Assembly (NCBI GenBank): GCA_044448685.1 | Contig: JBIOHC010000056.1 | Span: 1-25,559, forward strand | DNA: 25,559 nucleotides | From: Palsa-965 sp044448685 | Lineage (GTDB): Bacteria > Bacteroidota > Bacteroidia > Palsa-965 | Direction: 5' to 3' | Shown: one piece after another, positions 14,188 to 22,526 of the stretch | How positions within the stretch are numbered: position 1 is the stretch's first letter | Layout of the letters: each line of letters starts with the position of its first letter | Position numbers and translations under genes: made by a program | The notes under the pieces: model-generated | The model's database searches: none | The model's input: the letters and a program-made list of their open reading frames with translations, nothing else | Told to the model about the DNA's origin: nothing

Positions 14188-16349
14188 TGCTTTCCGTCTT
14201 TAGGAGTCGCTTTCGGACTTCCATACACCTTTGTAAAATGTGATACCTGCTGATAAACAGGTTTCACAGCCCAGTTTCTTTTTTTGTCTTTAAAACCGAA
14301 CAAACCACCAGGTGCCATTTGGACGGCATAACCTTCCTGATATTTGCGGTGAGGAGCTTCATCTCCATAATCCATATTCACATGCGCAATGAGGACATTA
14401 CCTGAACGGTCAATATACATACCATCCTCCCTGGTTCTGACAAAGGCAATACCCGATTCAAAATCACAGGTACTGGTGTATTTATAGGGTATGATCAGGG
14501 TTCCGTTCCTGTCCACATATCCCCATAAGCGCCTGTAATAATCGTATTTGCCTGAATTCTCCGGATCGGCCTTGTCTTCCATTACCGCTGCCAGGCCATC
14601 CTTAAAACCCCTGCACTTGCCAAACTTAGGGGGTATGATCCAGTTGCCCTTCGTATCAATAAAGCCGTAATGCCCCCCGTTTTCATCAACGGTCCCTTCT
14701 TCATTCTTCTTTGCCAGTGCGATGCCTCCTGAAAAATCACCCACTTCCTGAAACGCAGGGTGTATGACAATTTTTCCGGCCGTGTTAATATAGCCCCAGC
14801 GTTCACCAACCTTAACAGGTGCAAGTCCTTCACTAAAATCACGGGCTTTACTGTATACAGCCGGAACCACTTGTTTTCCACTTTTATCAATGAACCCAAT
14901 GAGTCCGTTCTGATGGATTAAGGCAAGCCCCCCTTTGAAACCAAGCGTATGCTCGAAATCATCATCAAATTTAGGCACAATCACTATTTCACCTTTTGTA
15001 TTGACAAAACCCCATTGTCCATTCAGACAAACGGCTGCCATACCTTCTGAAAAATCAGCAACTTTTTCAAACTGAAAGGGAATGATCAGTTTCCCTTCCG
15101 GATTGATAAAGCCCCAGCGTTCCGTTATTGTATCGGCAGGATGAAACAGGGTCAGCGATTTATCCACATTCTCTCCTCTTTCCATATCCCGTATCCTGTC
15201 AAAGATCTTATACTTAGCCTTTTCGGGAGGGGAACCTCCTTCCTGCACCCAGCATGGATAGGAATTTCTTACTGCCGCAAAGCCGTTGCAGAATGCACGG
15301 GCATCACCATAAGCAGGAGGAATAACTTCATGTCCGGCAGTATCAACAAAGGCCCATTGCGCCGAACTGCAAAAAACAGTACAAGGTTCTTCCTTCGTCA
15401 CTTCTTTGAGGTTCACTTGCTGAACCGGAGGCCCTGTTTTTTTATTCCCCTGCCGGTCTATATAATATCCACTGTCTTTGGGAACGACATAAGCCACTCC
15501 TTCATGAAAATCCTTGACCGATTCAAACTGAGCCGGAACAGTAACCTTGCCTGTACTGTCAAGGAAGCCCCATTTACCACCGTGTAATTTTTTCTCCTGT
15601 GAATAGTATCTCTCAGTGCTCCAGCTTCCCCGATCATTGAATGCCGACATACCTTCCTGGGAAGGGGAAATATAGGTATAACAAGGAGCCAGAATTTCTT
15701 TTCCTTCCTGGTTTACCAATCCCCATTTACCACCTGTGATCAGTTCAGGATCACCATAGCGGTCAAATATTCCGTTTACTCCTTTGACCACTACAGTAAG
15801 ACCACTGCCTGACGGATATACAGCTGAATAGGATGGTGGAATTAACTGTTTTTCATCTGCTGTCATCAGTCCCCACAAACCTTCTGTATTCTTAAACCAA
15901 AGTGTTTTCCCATTCCAGATAAGTTTGTTCCACGTTGGCTTTATCTTCCACTCCCCTTTGTTATTTACCAGTCCGAACCGAAACTCTGCACCGTCCAAAT
16001 AGTTGCGTGTATAACTTATATTACGTTGCAGGCTGTCTCCCACCATCACTACCGCATAGCCAGCGCAGTAAGGAAAAGCTCCGCCAAACCGGGGAGGGTA
16101 AATCCAGTCCCCTTTATGATTTATATACCCCCATACCCCGTTCTGTTTGGCAGGAGTTGTTTCCTGAACTTCCGCGGTAAAGGGAAGAACCTCATCAAAA
16201 CGGGCAGGGAACAAAGTGTCTCCTTTACTGTTGATCAATCCGTAATGCATTGGGCATTGAACCGGAGCCAGGACAAGGTTTTTCCTTACCTGTGAAAAAA
16301 CAGGATGTAAAAAAAACGGGAAAAAGAGTAAAAGAAGGCGGAGACGCAT
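14184..16349 (-). CDS. Secreted WG-repeat protein
   Basis: A 721-residue protein with a signal peptide (MRLRLLLLFFPFFLHPVFSQ, cleavage near residue 20). It has about 14 WG/KWG-type repeats spread over nearly its whole length, of the form WGxxxxxGxxxIxPxFxxxxxFxxGxAxV; examples include KWGFLDSTGKVTVPAQF, RWGFINPEGKLIIPFQF, QWGFVNTKGEIVIVPKF and RWGYINTAGKIVIHPAF. These probably form a repeat-built beta structure used for binding; no catalytic motif is visible. A longer insertion with charged residues lies near 370-400. WG proteins are frequent in Bacteroidota and mostly uncharacterised. The gene is divergent from the Mpo1-like gene across only 38 bp and coupled to the small membrane-protein gene downstream. 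Confidence 0.85.
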   Translation of the reverse strand: MRLRLLLLFFPFFLHPVFSQVRKNLVLAPVQCPMHYGLINSKGDTLFPARFDEVLPFTAEVQETTPAKQNGVWGYINHKGDWIYPPRFGGAFPYCAGYAVVMVGDSLQRNISYTRNYLDGAEFRFGLVNNKGEWKIKPTWNKLIWNGKTLWFKNTEGLWGLMTADEKQLIPPSYSAVYPSGSGLTVVVKGVNGIFDRYGDPELITGGKWGLVNQEGKEILAPCYTYISPSQEGMSAFNDRGSWSTERYYSQEKKLHGGKWGFLDSTGKVTVPAQFESVKDFHEGVAYVVPKDSGYYIDRQGNKKTGPPVQQVNLKEVTKEEPCTVFCSSAQWAFVDTAGHEVIPPAYGDARAFCNGFAAVRNSYPCWVQEGGSPPEKAKYKIFDRIRDMERGENVDKSLTLFHPADTITERWGFINPEGKLIIPFQFEKVADFSEGMAAVCLNGQWGFVNTKGEIVIVPKFDDDFEHTLGFKGGLALIHQNGLIGFIDKSGKQVVPAVYSKARDFSEGLAPVKVGERWGYINTAGKIVIHPAFQEVGDFSGGIALAKKNEEGTVDENGGHYGFIDTKGNWIIPPKFGKCRGFKDGLAAVMEDKADPENSGKYDYYRRLWGYVDRNGTLIIPYKYTSTCDFESGIAFVRTREDGMYIDRSGNVLIAHVNMDYGDEAPHRKYQEGYAVQMAPGGLFGFKDKKRNWAVKPVYQQVSHFTKVYGSPKATPKDGKQ

Positions 16350-16356
16350 ATAGTCA

Positions 16357-16364
16357 CAAAATTA
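16357..16364 (-). promoter_or_regulatory. Candidate -7 promoter element of the WG-repeat gene
   Basis: On the minus strand this reads TAATTTTG, a complete TAnnTTTG match ending 7 bases before the ATG at 16349. Transcription would start within a few bases of the start codon. The divergent Mpo1-like gene has its own near-match, TAACTTCG at 16375-16382, so two promoters are packed into 38 bp. Confidence 0.5.
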
Positions 16365-16387
16365 CAGGAATTCTTAACTTCGCAGGG

Positions 16388-16705
16388 ATGAAAAATGAAG
16401 CGCCGGAATTCAGTTCCTATAAGGAGTTTTATCCATTCTACCTTGCCCAGCACAGCCATCCTGTAAGCAGGAGACTCCATTTTATTGGTTTGCTTCTGGC
16501 ATTGGTGTGGCTGGCTCTGGTAATCGGAATAGGGTGGCCCGTATATTGGCTGTTCGGTTCGCCTGTACTGGGTTATGGATCCGGGTTTATAGGTCATTTT
16601 GGGTTCGAAAAGAACAAGCCGGCTACCTTCCGGAATCCCCTCTATAGCTTTGCCGGTGATTTCAACATGTTTCTGGACATACTCCGGGGCAAGATCCGTT
16701 TTTGA
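16388..16705 (+). CDS. Mpo1-like (DUF962) membrane protein
   Basis: A 105-residue protein from the ATG at 16388; upstream codons in the same frame overlap the WG-repeat coding start on the other strand and look noncoding. Conserved pieces of DUF962/Mpo1 are YPFYLAQHSHPVSRRLHFIG near the N-terminus, a hydrophobic membrane section (about 30-60) and GHFGFEKNKPATFRNPLYSFAGDFNMF, with His residues likely to bind metal. Yeast Mpo1 is an Fe(II)-dependent dioxygenase in 2-hydroxy fatty-acid alpha-oxidation; whether bacterial members do the same is not settled here. Its neighbours give no pathway clue. Confidence 0.85.
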   Translation: MKNEAPEFSSYKEFYPFYLAQHSHPVSRRLHFIGLLLALVWLALVIGIGWPVYWLFGSPVLGYGSGFIGHFGFEKNKPATFRNPLYSFAGDFNMFLDILRGKIRF

Positions 16706-16920
16706 TCATTTATAACTAATTATTTTACGGCTTCGTTGTCCTGTTATGATTGGATGTCGAACTTTTTTTTCCATTCTGTGACACAAACACAGGATAAGTT
16801 CATTTTATTGGAGTAAATTGCCTTTACTTACACTACCTATCCAACTTATTGATTTTCAAAAAAATCCAATGAACTCTGTTTTATAGTTCCGGGGCTTCAG
16901 CGAATTGTAATAATTAAATT

Positions 16921-19053
16921 ATGATACAGAAATTTATACCCATCCTATGCTTAGCTATTACATTTCTTGTTGGTAACAGCAACGCTCAGAATGTAGGCAT
17001 CAACGGAGGTGGATCCACACCCGATGCGTCAGCCATTCTGGACCTCAATACAGGCAATACAGGCAATAAAGGATTCCTGTGTGAGCAGGTCGCCTTGACG
17101 GCAACCAACACCGCAGGACCAGTTGCAAGTCCGGCTACCGGCTTAATTGTTTACAATACAGCTACGGCAGGAGTATCTCCCAATAATGTCATTCCCGGTT
17201 ATTACTACAATGCCGGTACTCCTGCAACCCCCAACTGGGTATGGTTTGTAACAGGAGGCTGGCTTTTGAAAGGAAATGCAGGCACCATTGATATCACCAA
17301 TTTTATTGGCACAACTGATAATGTACCCTTCAATATACGGGTCAATAATAACAGGGCCGGAAGAATAGACAATACCTTGTCCAATACAGGATTCGGTTAT
17401 CAGAGTCTGAACGCTGTAACTTCCAATGGTAACAGCGCATTTGGACAATCTGCACTGTTTAGTCTGACAACCGGAAAATTCAACACTGCTGTCGGAACAA
17501 ACGCACTTTACACGAATACAAATGCCAGCAGTAATGTTGCAATCGGTAACGGAGCCCTTTATGCCAATACAACCGGCATTCACCTGACAGCAGTGGGAGA
17601 CAGTGCCCTGTATTCCAATACAAGCGGCAGAACGAACAGTGCCCTGGGTTACATGGCGCTTGCACTCAATACCACGGGCTCGTCCAATACTGCAATCGGG
17701 GATAGTTCCCTCACACTTAACACTACCGGTTTTGACAATACGGCTATCGGAGCCGGATCCCTGTATTCCAATAGTACGGGTACCCGGAATACAAGCATCG
17801 GAGTAAATGCATTGTACCATAACACCACCGGAGTTGACAATACAGCCTTAGGCGAATATGCCCTGGTAAATAATACGAGCGGGGGACTGAATACCGCCGG
17901 TGGCATTCAGTCCTTGTTCAGCAATACAACAGGCAGTAACAATACGGCTTACGGAACAAATTCCATGTATGCCAATACAACTGGAACGAATAATACATCT
18001 GTTGGTGTGCTGACAATGGATAACAGCACCACCGGCAGCTCCAATGCTTCTTTTGGACATTTGTCGATGTATGCAAATACAACAGGATGGTCAAATTCCG
18101 CTTTCGGTTATCAGAGTCTGTCAAACAATACCACCGGTTCGGGCAATGTTGCCATTGGTGATAGTTGCCTCTTTAACAATACCCAGGGCAGTTACAACTC
18201 AGCCTATGGGTATGAAGCCCTGCTTGGTAACAATACCGGGAATTTCAATACCGCTTCCGGTTACTATGCGCTCAAAGGTGCCAACACCGGCGACTATAAC
18301 AACGCCTATGGCTATGAAGCCATGTGGGTGAACACCAGCGGAACCCTCAATTGCGGATTCGGTGGTGGTACGCTTTACAATAATAATTCAGGAAGTCAAA
18401 ATACGGCTATCGGACATATTGCTCTGATCACAAACACTTCAGGAACCTATAATACCGGGCTGGGATACCAGGCCGATGTGGGAGCCAATAACCTCACCAA
18501 TGCCACTGCTGTCGGTGCTCTTGCCAGTGTTAATGCCAGTAACAAAGTGGTGGTGGGAAATACATCTGTAACGGTAATCGGCGGACAGGTAGGCTGGTCA
18601 ACACTTTCCGACGCCCGTTACAAAAGCAACGTGAAAAATTATTCCCTTGGTCTTGATTTCGTTCGCCAGCTAAGGCCTGTATCCTATGTATATACCAACA
18701 GCAAAAATGATATCGAATACAATGGCTTTCTGGCTCAGGAGGTGGAAGAAAGCCTGAAAAAACTGGGGGCTAAATTCAGCGGATTGTGCATCCCTTCAAA
18801 CAGCATTGATAACTATAGCCTTCGTTACGGCGATTTTGTAGTTCCTCTTGTCAATGCTGTCAAGGAATTGGATAGCCGCAATGACAGCCTTCAGGCTGCA
18901 TTGGTAAAACTCCAGAAAAGTAATATGGACCTTAGTTTAATGCTCGACAAGCTCAGCCAACAGCAGCAGGATGACCAGCATAACATGACACAGCTTATGC
19001 AACAGGTTAAGGAGCTTTCCAATATCAACCGACCGGATAAAAAGAAACAATAA
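16921..19053 (+). CDS. Secreted repeat fibre protein with C-terminal peptidase S74 (intramolecular chaperone) domain
   Basis: A 710-residue protein. Residues 1-22 are a Sec signal peptide ending NSNA-Q. A non-repeat head (about 23-150) is followed by about 21 tandem 17-residue units (about 151-521; nucleotides 17371-18484) of consensus NTTGxxNTAIGxxALYx, which should build a beta-solenoid or trimeric beta-helix. The S74 domain starts near 560: SDARYKSN with Ser563 and Lys568, five apart like the autocleavage Ser-Lys pair in phage endosialidase, then FLAQEVEE. A coiled-coil tail follows (about 645-705). S74 domains trimerise fibres and then cleave themselves off N-terminal to the Ser. No phage genes surround it, so it is likely a cellular adhesin or surface fibre. 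No type IX sorting domain is seen. The DUF2807 lipoprotein gene follows after 58 bp. Confidence 0.88.
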   Translation: MIQKFIPILCLAITFLVGNSNAQNVGINGGGSTPDASAILDLNTGNTGNKGFLCEQVALTATNTAGPVASPATGLIVYNTATAGVSPNNVIPGYYYNAGTPATPNWVWFVTGGWLLKGNAGTIDITNFIGTTDNVPFNIRVNNNRAGRIDNTLSNTGFGYQSLNAVTSNGNSAFGQSALFSLTTGKFNTAVGTNALYTNTNASSNVAIGNGALYANTTGIHLTAVGDSALYSNTSGRTNSALGYMALALNTTGSSNTAIGDSSLTLNTTGFDNTAIGAGSLYSNSTGTRNTSIGVNALYHNTTGVDNTALGEYALVNNTSGGLNTAGGIQSLFSNTTGSNNTAYGTNSMYANTTGTNNTSVGVLTMDNSTTGSSNASFGHLSMYANTTGWSNSAFGYQSLSNNTTGSGNVAIGDSCLFNNTQGSYNSAYGYEALLGNNTGNFNTASGYYALKGANTGDYNNAYGYEAMWVNTSGTLNCGFGGGTLYNNNSGSQNTAIGHIALITNTSGTYNTGLGYQADVGANNLTNATAVGALASVNASNKVVVGNTSVTVIGGQVGWSTLSDARYKSNVKNYSLGLDFVRQLRPVSYVYTNSKNDIEYNGFLAQEVEESLKKLGAKFSGLCIPSNSIDNYSLRYGDFVVPLVNAVKELDSRNDSLQAALVKLQKSNMDLSLMLDKLSQQQQDDQHNMTQLMQQVKELSNINRPDKKKQ
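17371..18484 (+). repeat. About 21 tandem 51-bp coding repeats (17-residue units)
   Basis: In-frame 51-bp units encode N-T-[TS]-G-x-x-N-[TS]-[AS]-[hydrophobic]-G-x-x-[AS]-[LM]-[YF]-x. Turn residues (Gly, Asn) and inward hydrophobics are held constant, while the x positions and synonymous sites vary widely, as expected for an old, selected protein repeat rather than a recent DNA duplication. Confidence 0.85.
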
Positions 19054-19111
19054 GAACATTTTTTAGTAATTTCATCCTGTAATGGCATTCTTAAACTGCT
19101 GTTGTATCCGG

Positions 19112-19876
19112 ATGAAATCGTTGCAGCATTATTTACTCCGCTCCTTCCTGTTTGGGTTTATAGTATTGTTCAGCTCCTGTTCCAAACAACCTGCTATCTG
19201 CGATTGTTTTAAGAGTACAGGCAGTGATATACGCCAGGATCGGCCCGCACCTGCGTTCACCAATATACAGGTGGAGAGCAAAGTGGATGTGGTCCTGACC
19301 CAGGATACCATAGAACGTATTTATGTGGTAGCGGGCAAACACCTGATTGATAAAATCGAGACTTCTGTGAGTGGGGGAACACTCTATATCCGGAATCACA
19401 ATATCTGCAATTTTGTGCGTAGCCTTGGGCGTCAGATAACCGTATATGTTTCAGTCCGGCACCTTAACACAATTAATTACGATGGTGCCGGAAATGTTAC
19501 CTGTACCAATACGCTCCGGGACAGTTGCATAGACATAGAATCACATCAGGGTTCGGGAAGCGTAACGCTGGATATCCAGGCACAGGTTATTCATGCCACC
19601 ATACATACCGGCCCGGCCGATATAAGAGTTACCGGTTCTACTCCCCTGCTCTATGTTTATTCGGGCGGTAACGGGGTAATCCATGCAGAAGCTATTGCCT
19701 GTCCTCAGATATACCTGACCGAGGCCGGTACAGGGACACTCTATGCCGCTACCGACGGCTCAGCCAATTCCTTACTTGATTATGAAATAGACAGCTTTGC
19801 CAATGTTTATTTCCGTGGCCATCCGGCTACAATTCAGGAAAAGCTAACCAGTACAGGAAGGCTTATCTTTTTTTAA
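19112..19876 (+). CDS. DUF2807 (GIN-domain) lipoprotein
   Basis: A 254-residue protein from the ATG at 19112. An ATG 30 bases upstream would add ten residues before the natural signal sequence, so I do not use it. The lipoprotein signal is MKSLQHYLLRSFLFGFIVLFSSC with Cys23. The mature part has the DUF2807 pattern: AFTNIQVESKVDVVLTQD, a repeated beta-strand layout with VSGGTLYIRN, and INYDGAGNVTC, ending in a right-handed beta-solenoid-like section. DUF2807 proteins are termed putative auto-transporter adhesin head (GIN) domains and are surface or periplasmic in Bacteroidota. It follows the S74 fibre gene by 58 bp and may be co-transcribed. Confidence 0.85.
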   Translation: MKSLQHYLLRSFLFGFIVLFSSCSKQPAICDCFKSTGSDIRQDRPAPAFTNIQVESKVDVVLTQDTIERIYVVAGKHLIDKIETSVSGGTLYIRNHNICNFVRSLGRQITVYVSVRHLNTINYDGAGNVTCTNTLRDSCIDIESHQGSGSVTLDIQAQVIHATIHTGPADIRVTGSTPLLYVYSGGNGVIHAEAIACPQIYLTEAGTGTLYAATDGSANSLLDYEIDSFANVYFRGHPATIQEKLTSTGRLIFF

Positions 19877-19896
19877 AAGAGCGGAGAACGAAAAAA

Positions 19897-19970
19897 AGAG
19901 CGGAGAGCGGAGAAACAGAGCGAAGCCCTGAACCGGTGTTTTTACGCTCTGTTTCTCCGCTCTTCGCTCT
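19897..19970. terminator. Long inverted repeat, candidate bidirectional terminator
   Basis: The arms 19897-19922 and 19945-19970 pair over 26 positions with a single G-T exception; the inner 19 bases are perfect, and the loop is 22 bases. It lies between the convergent ends of the DUF2807 gene (19876) and the GT-C-like gene (19974). The left arm is built from repeated GAGCGGAGA-like purine units and the right arm from repeated CGCTCT units. No strong T-tract follows on either strand, so it may instead be a repeat element or act by stalling or protecting mRNA 3' ends. Confidence 0.55.
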
Positions 19971-19973
19971 GCT

Positions 19974-21347
19974 TTATTCCTCCCCGCAGCGTTTTGCTTT
20001 CTCATAATCCGGATGCTGCAGCAGATTTGCGTTATGATCCAGTTCCGTTCCAAACCAGAAAAAATCTGTGCAATATTTAGCCCAGGTCATACTGTCATAA
20101 TGTATAATATTGGATTTAGCCTGATTGCTTTGCATGATATTCAGCAGTATGCATACGGAACAGAAAACGAACAAACTTTTCTTCCAAAATGTTACTCCCT
20201 TCGCATAAACGACCTGTATAAAAGTCGCAATTGCCAGTGCAAAAAGCCCGTAAAAATCAACATATACCCTGGCTCCGAAACTGCCTCCATACCACCAGCA
20301 CCACCAGGAAAACATAACCCAGGTAATGATGATAAAGAAAATACCACAGGGAATAAACCAATCTCTTAGCTGCTGGCGCATAAAAAATATACCGGCAAAA
20401 AAGAGCATCATCAGGGGCGTATAGATGAGCCAGCCTTTGCGGAACCCAACCAGACCTTCTATTATATGAGGCTTTGAAAAGAAAAAAACTTCACCCACAT
20501 AGGAGTTAAAAAAATACCGGCCGGTTTGCATTTTCCAGTACAATAACTGAGGCAGAAATACAAGGATGGTAAGCAAGGGTATCAGGCAAAGCATCCCGGC
20601 ATTTTTTTTCAATAAGCTGAATTTAGCAAAGAGCGTGTCCCTGTTATACACCTGAAACAAAATGAAAAGGAATGCAGCCAGAATATTGGTAGGCCTGACC
20701 AGGGTGAGGAAACCCAGGCACAAACCAAGCAGGATTGCATATTTTATTTTCTGTGCCTCATGCCAGCGTATTGTATAATAAACAAACACATTGATGAGGA
20801 AGAAACCAACGGCATGGGCCGACATAGTATCGACGGTAAAATAATAAAACAGGTTGGTACCCAATGAAAGAATGAGGATGACAGAGCAGGTAAGCCTTTC
20901 ACTGAAATAACGGATCAGAATCCTCCTCAGCACCAGCAACCCGAGAAAGACATACAGAATAGCTGTAAAACCGACAAGGAGATGATCATGGGTTGAGTAA
21001 CCGCTCATTTGTTCCTGACTCACAAAAGCATAGCAGCGGGCCAGAAAGAAAAGAGGGGCATAAAAAATGGCCATACCCATACTCGTTTTAATCACTTTTT
21101 TACCGTTCGGAGCTTTCTCAGGCCATAAAGCCACATCGGAGGGACACGTTGGTTTATCCCGGAAGTCGAGGGAAAGATCATGATACATGAATGTTGCAGG
21201 GAGATAGGCATAATACGATATGGAATCGGATACAATCACACCCCTGTCCCTCCATTTGGCCAGATTCAGATATATATAACACCCCATAAGGGCTATGCAG
21301 CAGATGATCAGCTTAGTCCAGGCAGGCTTAAACATTCCCTTGCTCAT
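19974..21347 (-). CDS. Polytopic membrane protein, GT-C glycosyltransferase-like
   Basis: A 457-residue protein with roughly ten membrane helices. The first exported loop after helix 1 holds VIVSDSISYYAYLPATFMYHDLSL, an acidic-aromatic arrangement like the catalytic loop of GT-C enzymes (ArnT/PMT type) that use polyprenyl-phosphate sugars. I do not recognise a specific family. The gene order GT2 - DUF2304 - this gene is a familiar one in which GT2 makes a polyprenyl-phosphate sugar and the polytopic enzyme transfers it on the outer side. The ATG at 21347 overlaps the DUF2304 gene by 20 bp; an alternative ATG four codons later is equally possible. The gene ends beside the inverted repeat at 19897-19970. 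Confidence 0.65.
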   Translation of the reverse strand: MSKGMFKPAWTKLIICCIALMGCYIYLNLAKWRDRGVIVSDSISYYAYLPATFMYHDLSLDFRDKPTCPSDVALWPEKAPNGKKVIKTSMGMAIFYAPLFFLARCYAFVSQEQMSGYSTHDHLLVGFTAILYVFLGLLVLRRILIRYFSERLTCSVILILSLGTNLFYYFTVDTMSAHAVGFFLINVFVYYTIRWHEAQKIKYAILLGLCLGFLTLVRPTNILAAFLFILFQVYNRDTLFAKFSLLKKNAGMLCLIPLLTILVFLPQLLYWKMQTGRYFFNSYVGEVFFFSKPHIIEGLVGFRKGWLIYTPLMMLFFAGIFFMRQQLRDWFIPCGIFFIIITWVMFSWWCWWYGGSFGARVYVDFYGLFALAIATFIQVVYAKGVTFWKKSLFVFCSVCILLNIMQSNQAKSNIIHYDSMTWAKYCTDFFWFGTELDHNANLLQHPDYEKAKRCGEE

Positions 21348-21705
21348 TTTCAGGGTGTTTATCTTTTTCCATTTCCTGCATTTTCTGACGCGTAAGCGCT
21401 ATCTCCTGAGCGAGGGTCTTGTTCTGTTCCTGCAAGCCTGAAACAACCATACTCAGATGAAGCAGATAGATTAGGATGGCAAAAATGGCACCGGTAAAAA
21501 CCAGGTTTGGTGCAGCAATGATGCCCATGAGCTTAGACAGTACTTCCAGCCCATCTCTCCAGAAGGAGAATACCAGCAACACCAGTGTACTTACAATCCA
21601 TACAATCGCATATTCTTCCCTTAACCTTCCTTTTATTATCAGGCGGGCAATAATGAGCAGGAAGAGGACGCTGGTGCAGATGGCAATGATTTGAATACGA
21701 CCCAT
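21328..21705 (-). CDS. DUF2304 small membrane protein
   Basis: A 125-residue protein with three hydrophobic segments (about 3-22, 32-50, 65-88) and a C-terminal coiled coil (about 90-118, LQEQNKTLAQEIALTRQKMQEM). The layout and the sequence IIARLIIKGRLREEYAIVWI with the following FSFWRDGLEVLSKLMGI fit DUF2304, a family typically found beside GT2 polyprenyl-phosphate sugar synthases. Role unknown; a membrane partner or anchor for the glycosyltransferase is the usual guess. It starts 20 bp after the GT2 gene and overlaps the GT-C-like gene by 20 bp, so all three are probably one transcript. Confidence 0.82.
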   Translation of the reverse strand: MGRIQIIAICTSVLFLLIIARLIIKGRLREEYAIVWIVSTLVLLVFSFWRDGLEVLSKLMGIIAAPNLVFTGAIFAILIYLLHLSMVVSGLQEQNKTLAQEIALTRQKMQEMEKDKHPENEQGNV

Positions 21706-21725
21706 GCTGATTTAAGATTTAAGAA

Positions 21726-22448
21726 TTATGATTTATGATTTGGGGTGTTACGGATATAGGTAAAAAAAATAGCCAGGCTTACTTTGATCATATAATACAC
21801 ACTGTCTCTACGGCCTATGGAGGAAACTCCACCCTGTCTTTCCAGCATGCTTACAGCCACTTCGGTAATACGAAGTTTATTCCGGGAAAAGTAAACAAGG
21901 GATTCCGGTTCCGGATATTCATCCGGATAGGATTCGGCAGCGAGGACAAGCGCTTTACTGTTCAGGAGACGGAATCCGGAAGTACAGTCACTCAGTTCTA
22001 TCCCAAGCAGGATCTTATTCAGCCTGCTGAAATAATTGATTCCCATACGTCTTATGGCTGAGCTCTGATATCCCTGCTTATTGATAAAACGGGAGCCTAT
22101 GACCACATCAGATCCGCTTTGCTTTTGTTTCTTAATCAGAAGAGGAAGGTCAGTAGCCGGATGCTGACCATCTCCGTCCATCTGAACGGCGAAATCAAAT
22201 CCGTTTTCCAAGGCATATTTAAAACCCGTTTGCATGGCTCCTCCTATTCCAAGGTTTACAGGAAGGTGGATGGCGATACACGGTAAAGTATCCATAACAC
22301 CAGCAGTGCCGTCTGTAGAACAATCATTCACAACTATCACTTCCAGATCAAGCTTCTCCTGCAAGGCTATCAACTTAATACTCTGTACAACTGCTGCAAG
22401 AGCTTGTTCTTCATTATAAGCAGGAACAATGACGGCAATACGGGTCAT
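21726..22448 (-). CDS. GT2 glycosyltransferase, polyprenyl-phosphate sugar synthase type
   Basis: A 240-residue GT-A enzyme with VIVPAYNEE (7-14), VVNDCSTDGT (39-48), the metal-binding DGDGQHP (91-97, Asp91/Asp93), GSRF and a C-terminal region lacking long membrane helices. It resembles dolichol-phosphate mannosyltransferase-type GT2 enzymes, which move a sugar from UDP/GDP to polyprenyl phosphate on the cytoplasmic face. First gene of a three-gene minus-strand operon with DUF2304 and a polytopic GT-C-like protein. A perfect -7 box lies 33 bp upstream, and beyond it is the 42-bp tandem array. Confidence 0.9.
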   Translation of the reverse strand: MTRIAVIVPAYNEEQALAAVVQSIKLIALQEKLDLEVIVVNDCSTDGTAGVMDTLPCIAIHLPVNLGIGGAMQTGFKYALENGFDFAVQMDGDGQHPATDLPLLIKKQKQSGSDVVIGSRFINKQGYQSSAIRRMGINYFSRLNKILLGIELSDCTSGFRLLNSKALVLAAESYPDEYPEPESLVYFSRNKLRITEVAVSMLERQGGVSSIGRRDSVYYMIKVSLAIFFTYIRNTPNHKS

Positions 22449-22480
22449 ACTTTAGGCAAGAGCCTGATAAACAGTTCGAT

Positions 22481-22488
22481 CAAAGATA
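22481..22488 (-). promoter_or_regulatory. Candidate -7 promoter element of the GT2 operon
   Basis: On the minus strand this reads TATCTTTG, a full TAnnTTTG match. It lies between the GT2 start (22448) and the 42-bp repeat array, whose nearest edge (22527) is about 39 bp upstream of the box. The -33 position is occupied by TTAG, a weak match. If this is the main promoter, the array is upstream of it and not in the mRNA leader. Confidence 0.55.
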
Positions 22489-22526
22489 ACTGCATTTTTG
22501 GAAACTAAGGTATTATCCACGCTCTC

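Noticed and set aside
13492..14253. 253-codon plus-strand reading frame across the mutase/membrane-protein junction
   Set aside because: It is antisense to two well-supported genes and their intergenic gap and shows no family features.
17143..17820. 225-codon minus-strand reading frame with Cys/Gly/Ile repeats
   Set aside because: It is the antisense shadow of the 51-bp coding repeats of the S74 fibre; its repeat pattern simply mirrors them.
16921..19053. Phage tail-fibre gene marking a prophage
   Set aside because: The S74 domain is shared with phage fibres, but the protein has a Sec signal peptide and no phage structural, integrase or lysis genes are in the window.
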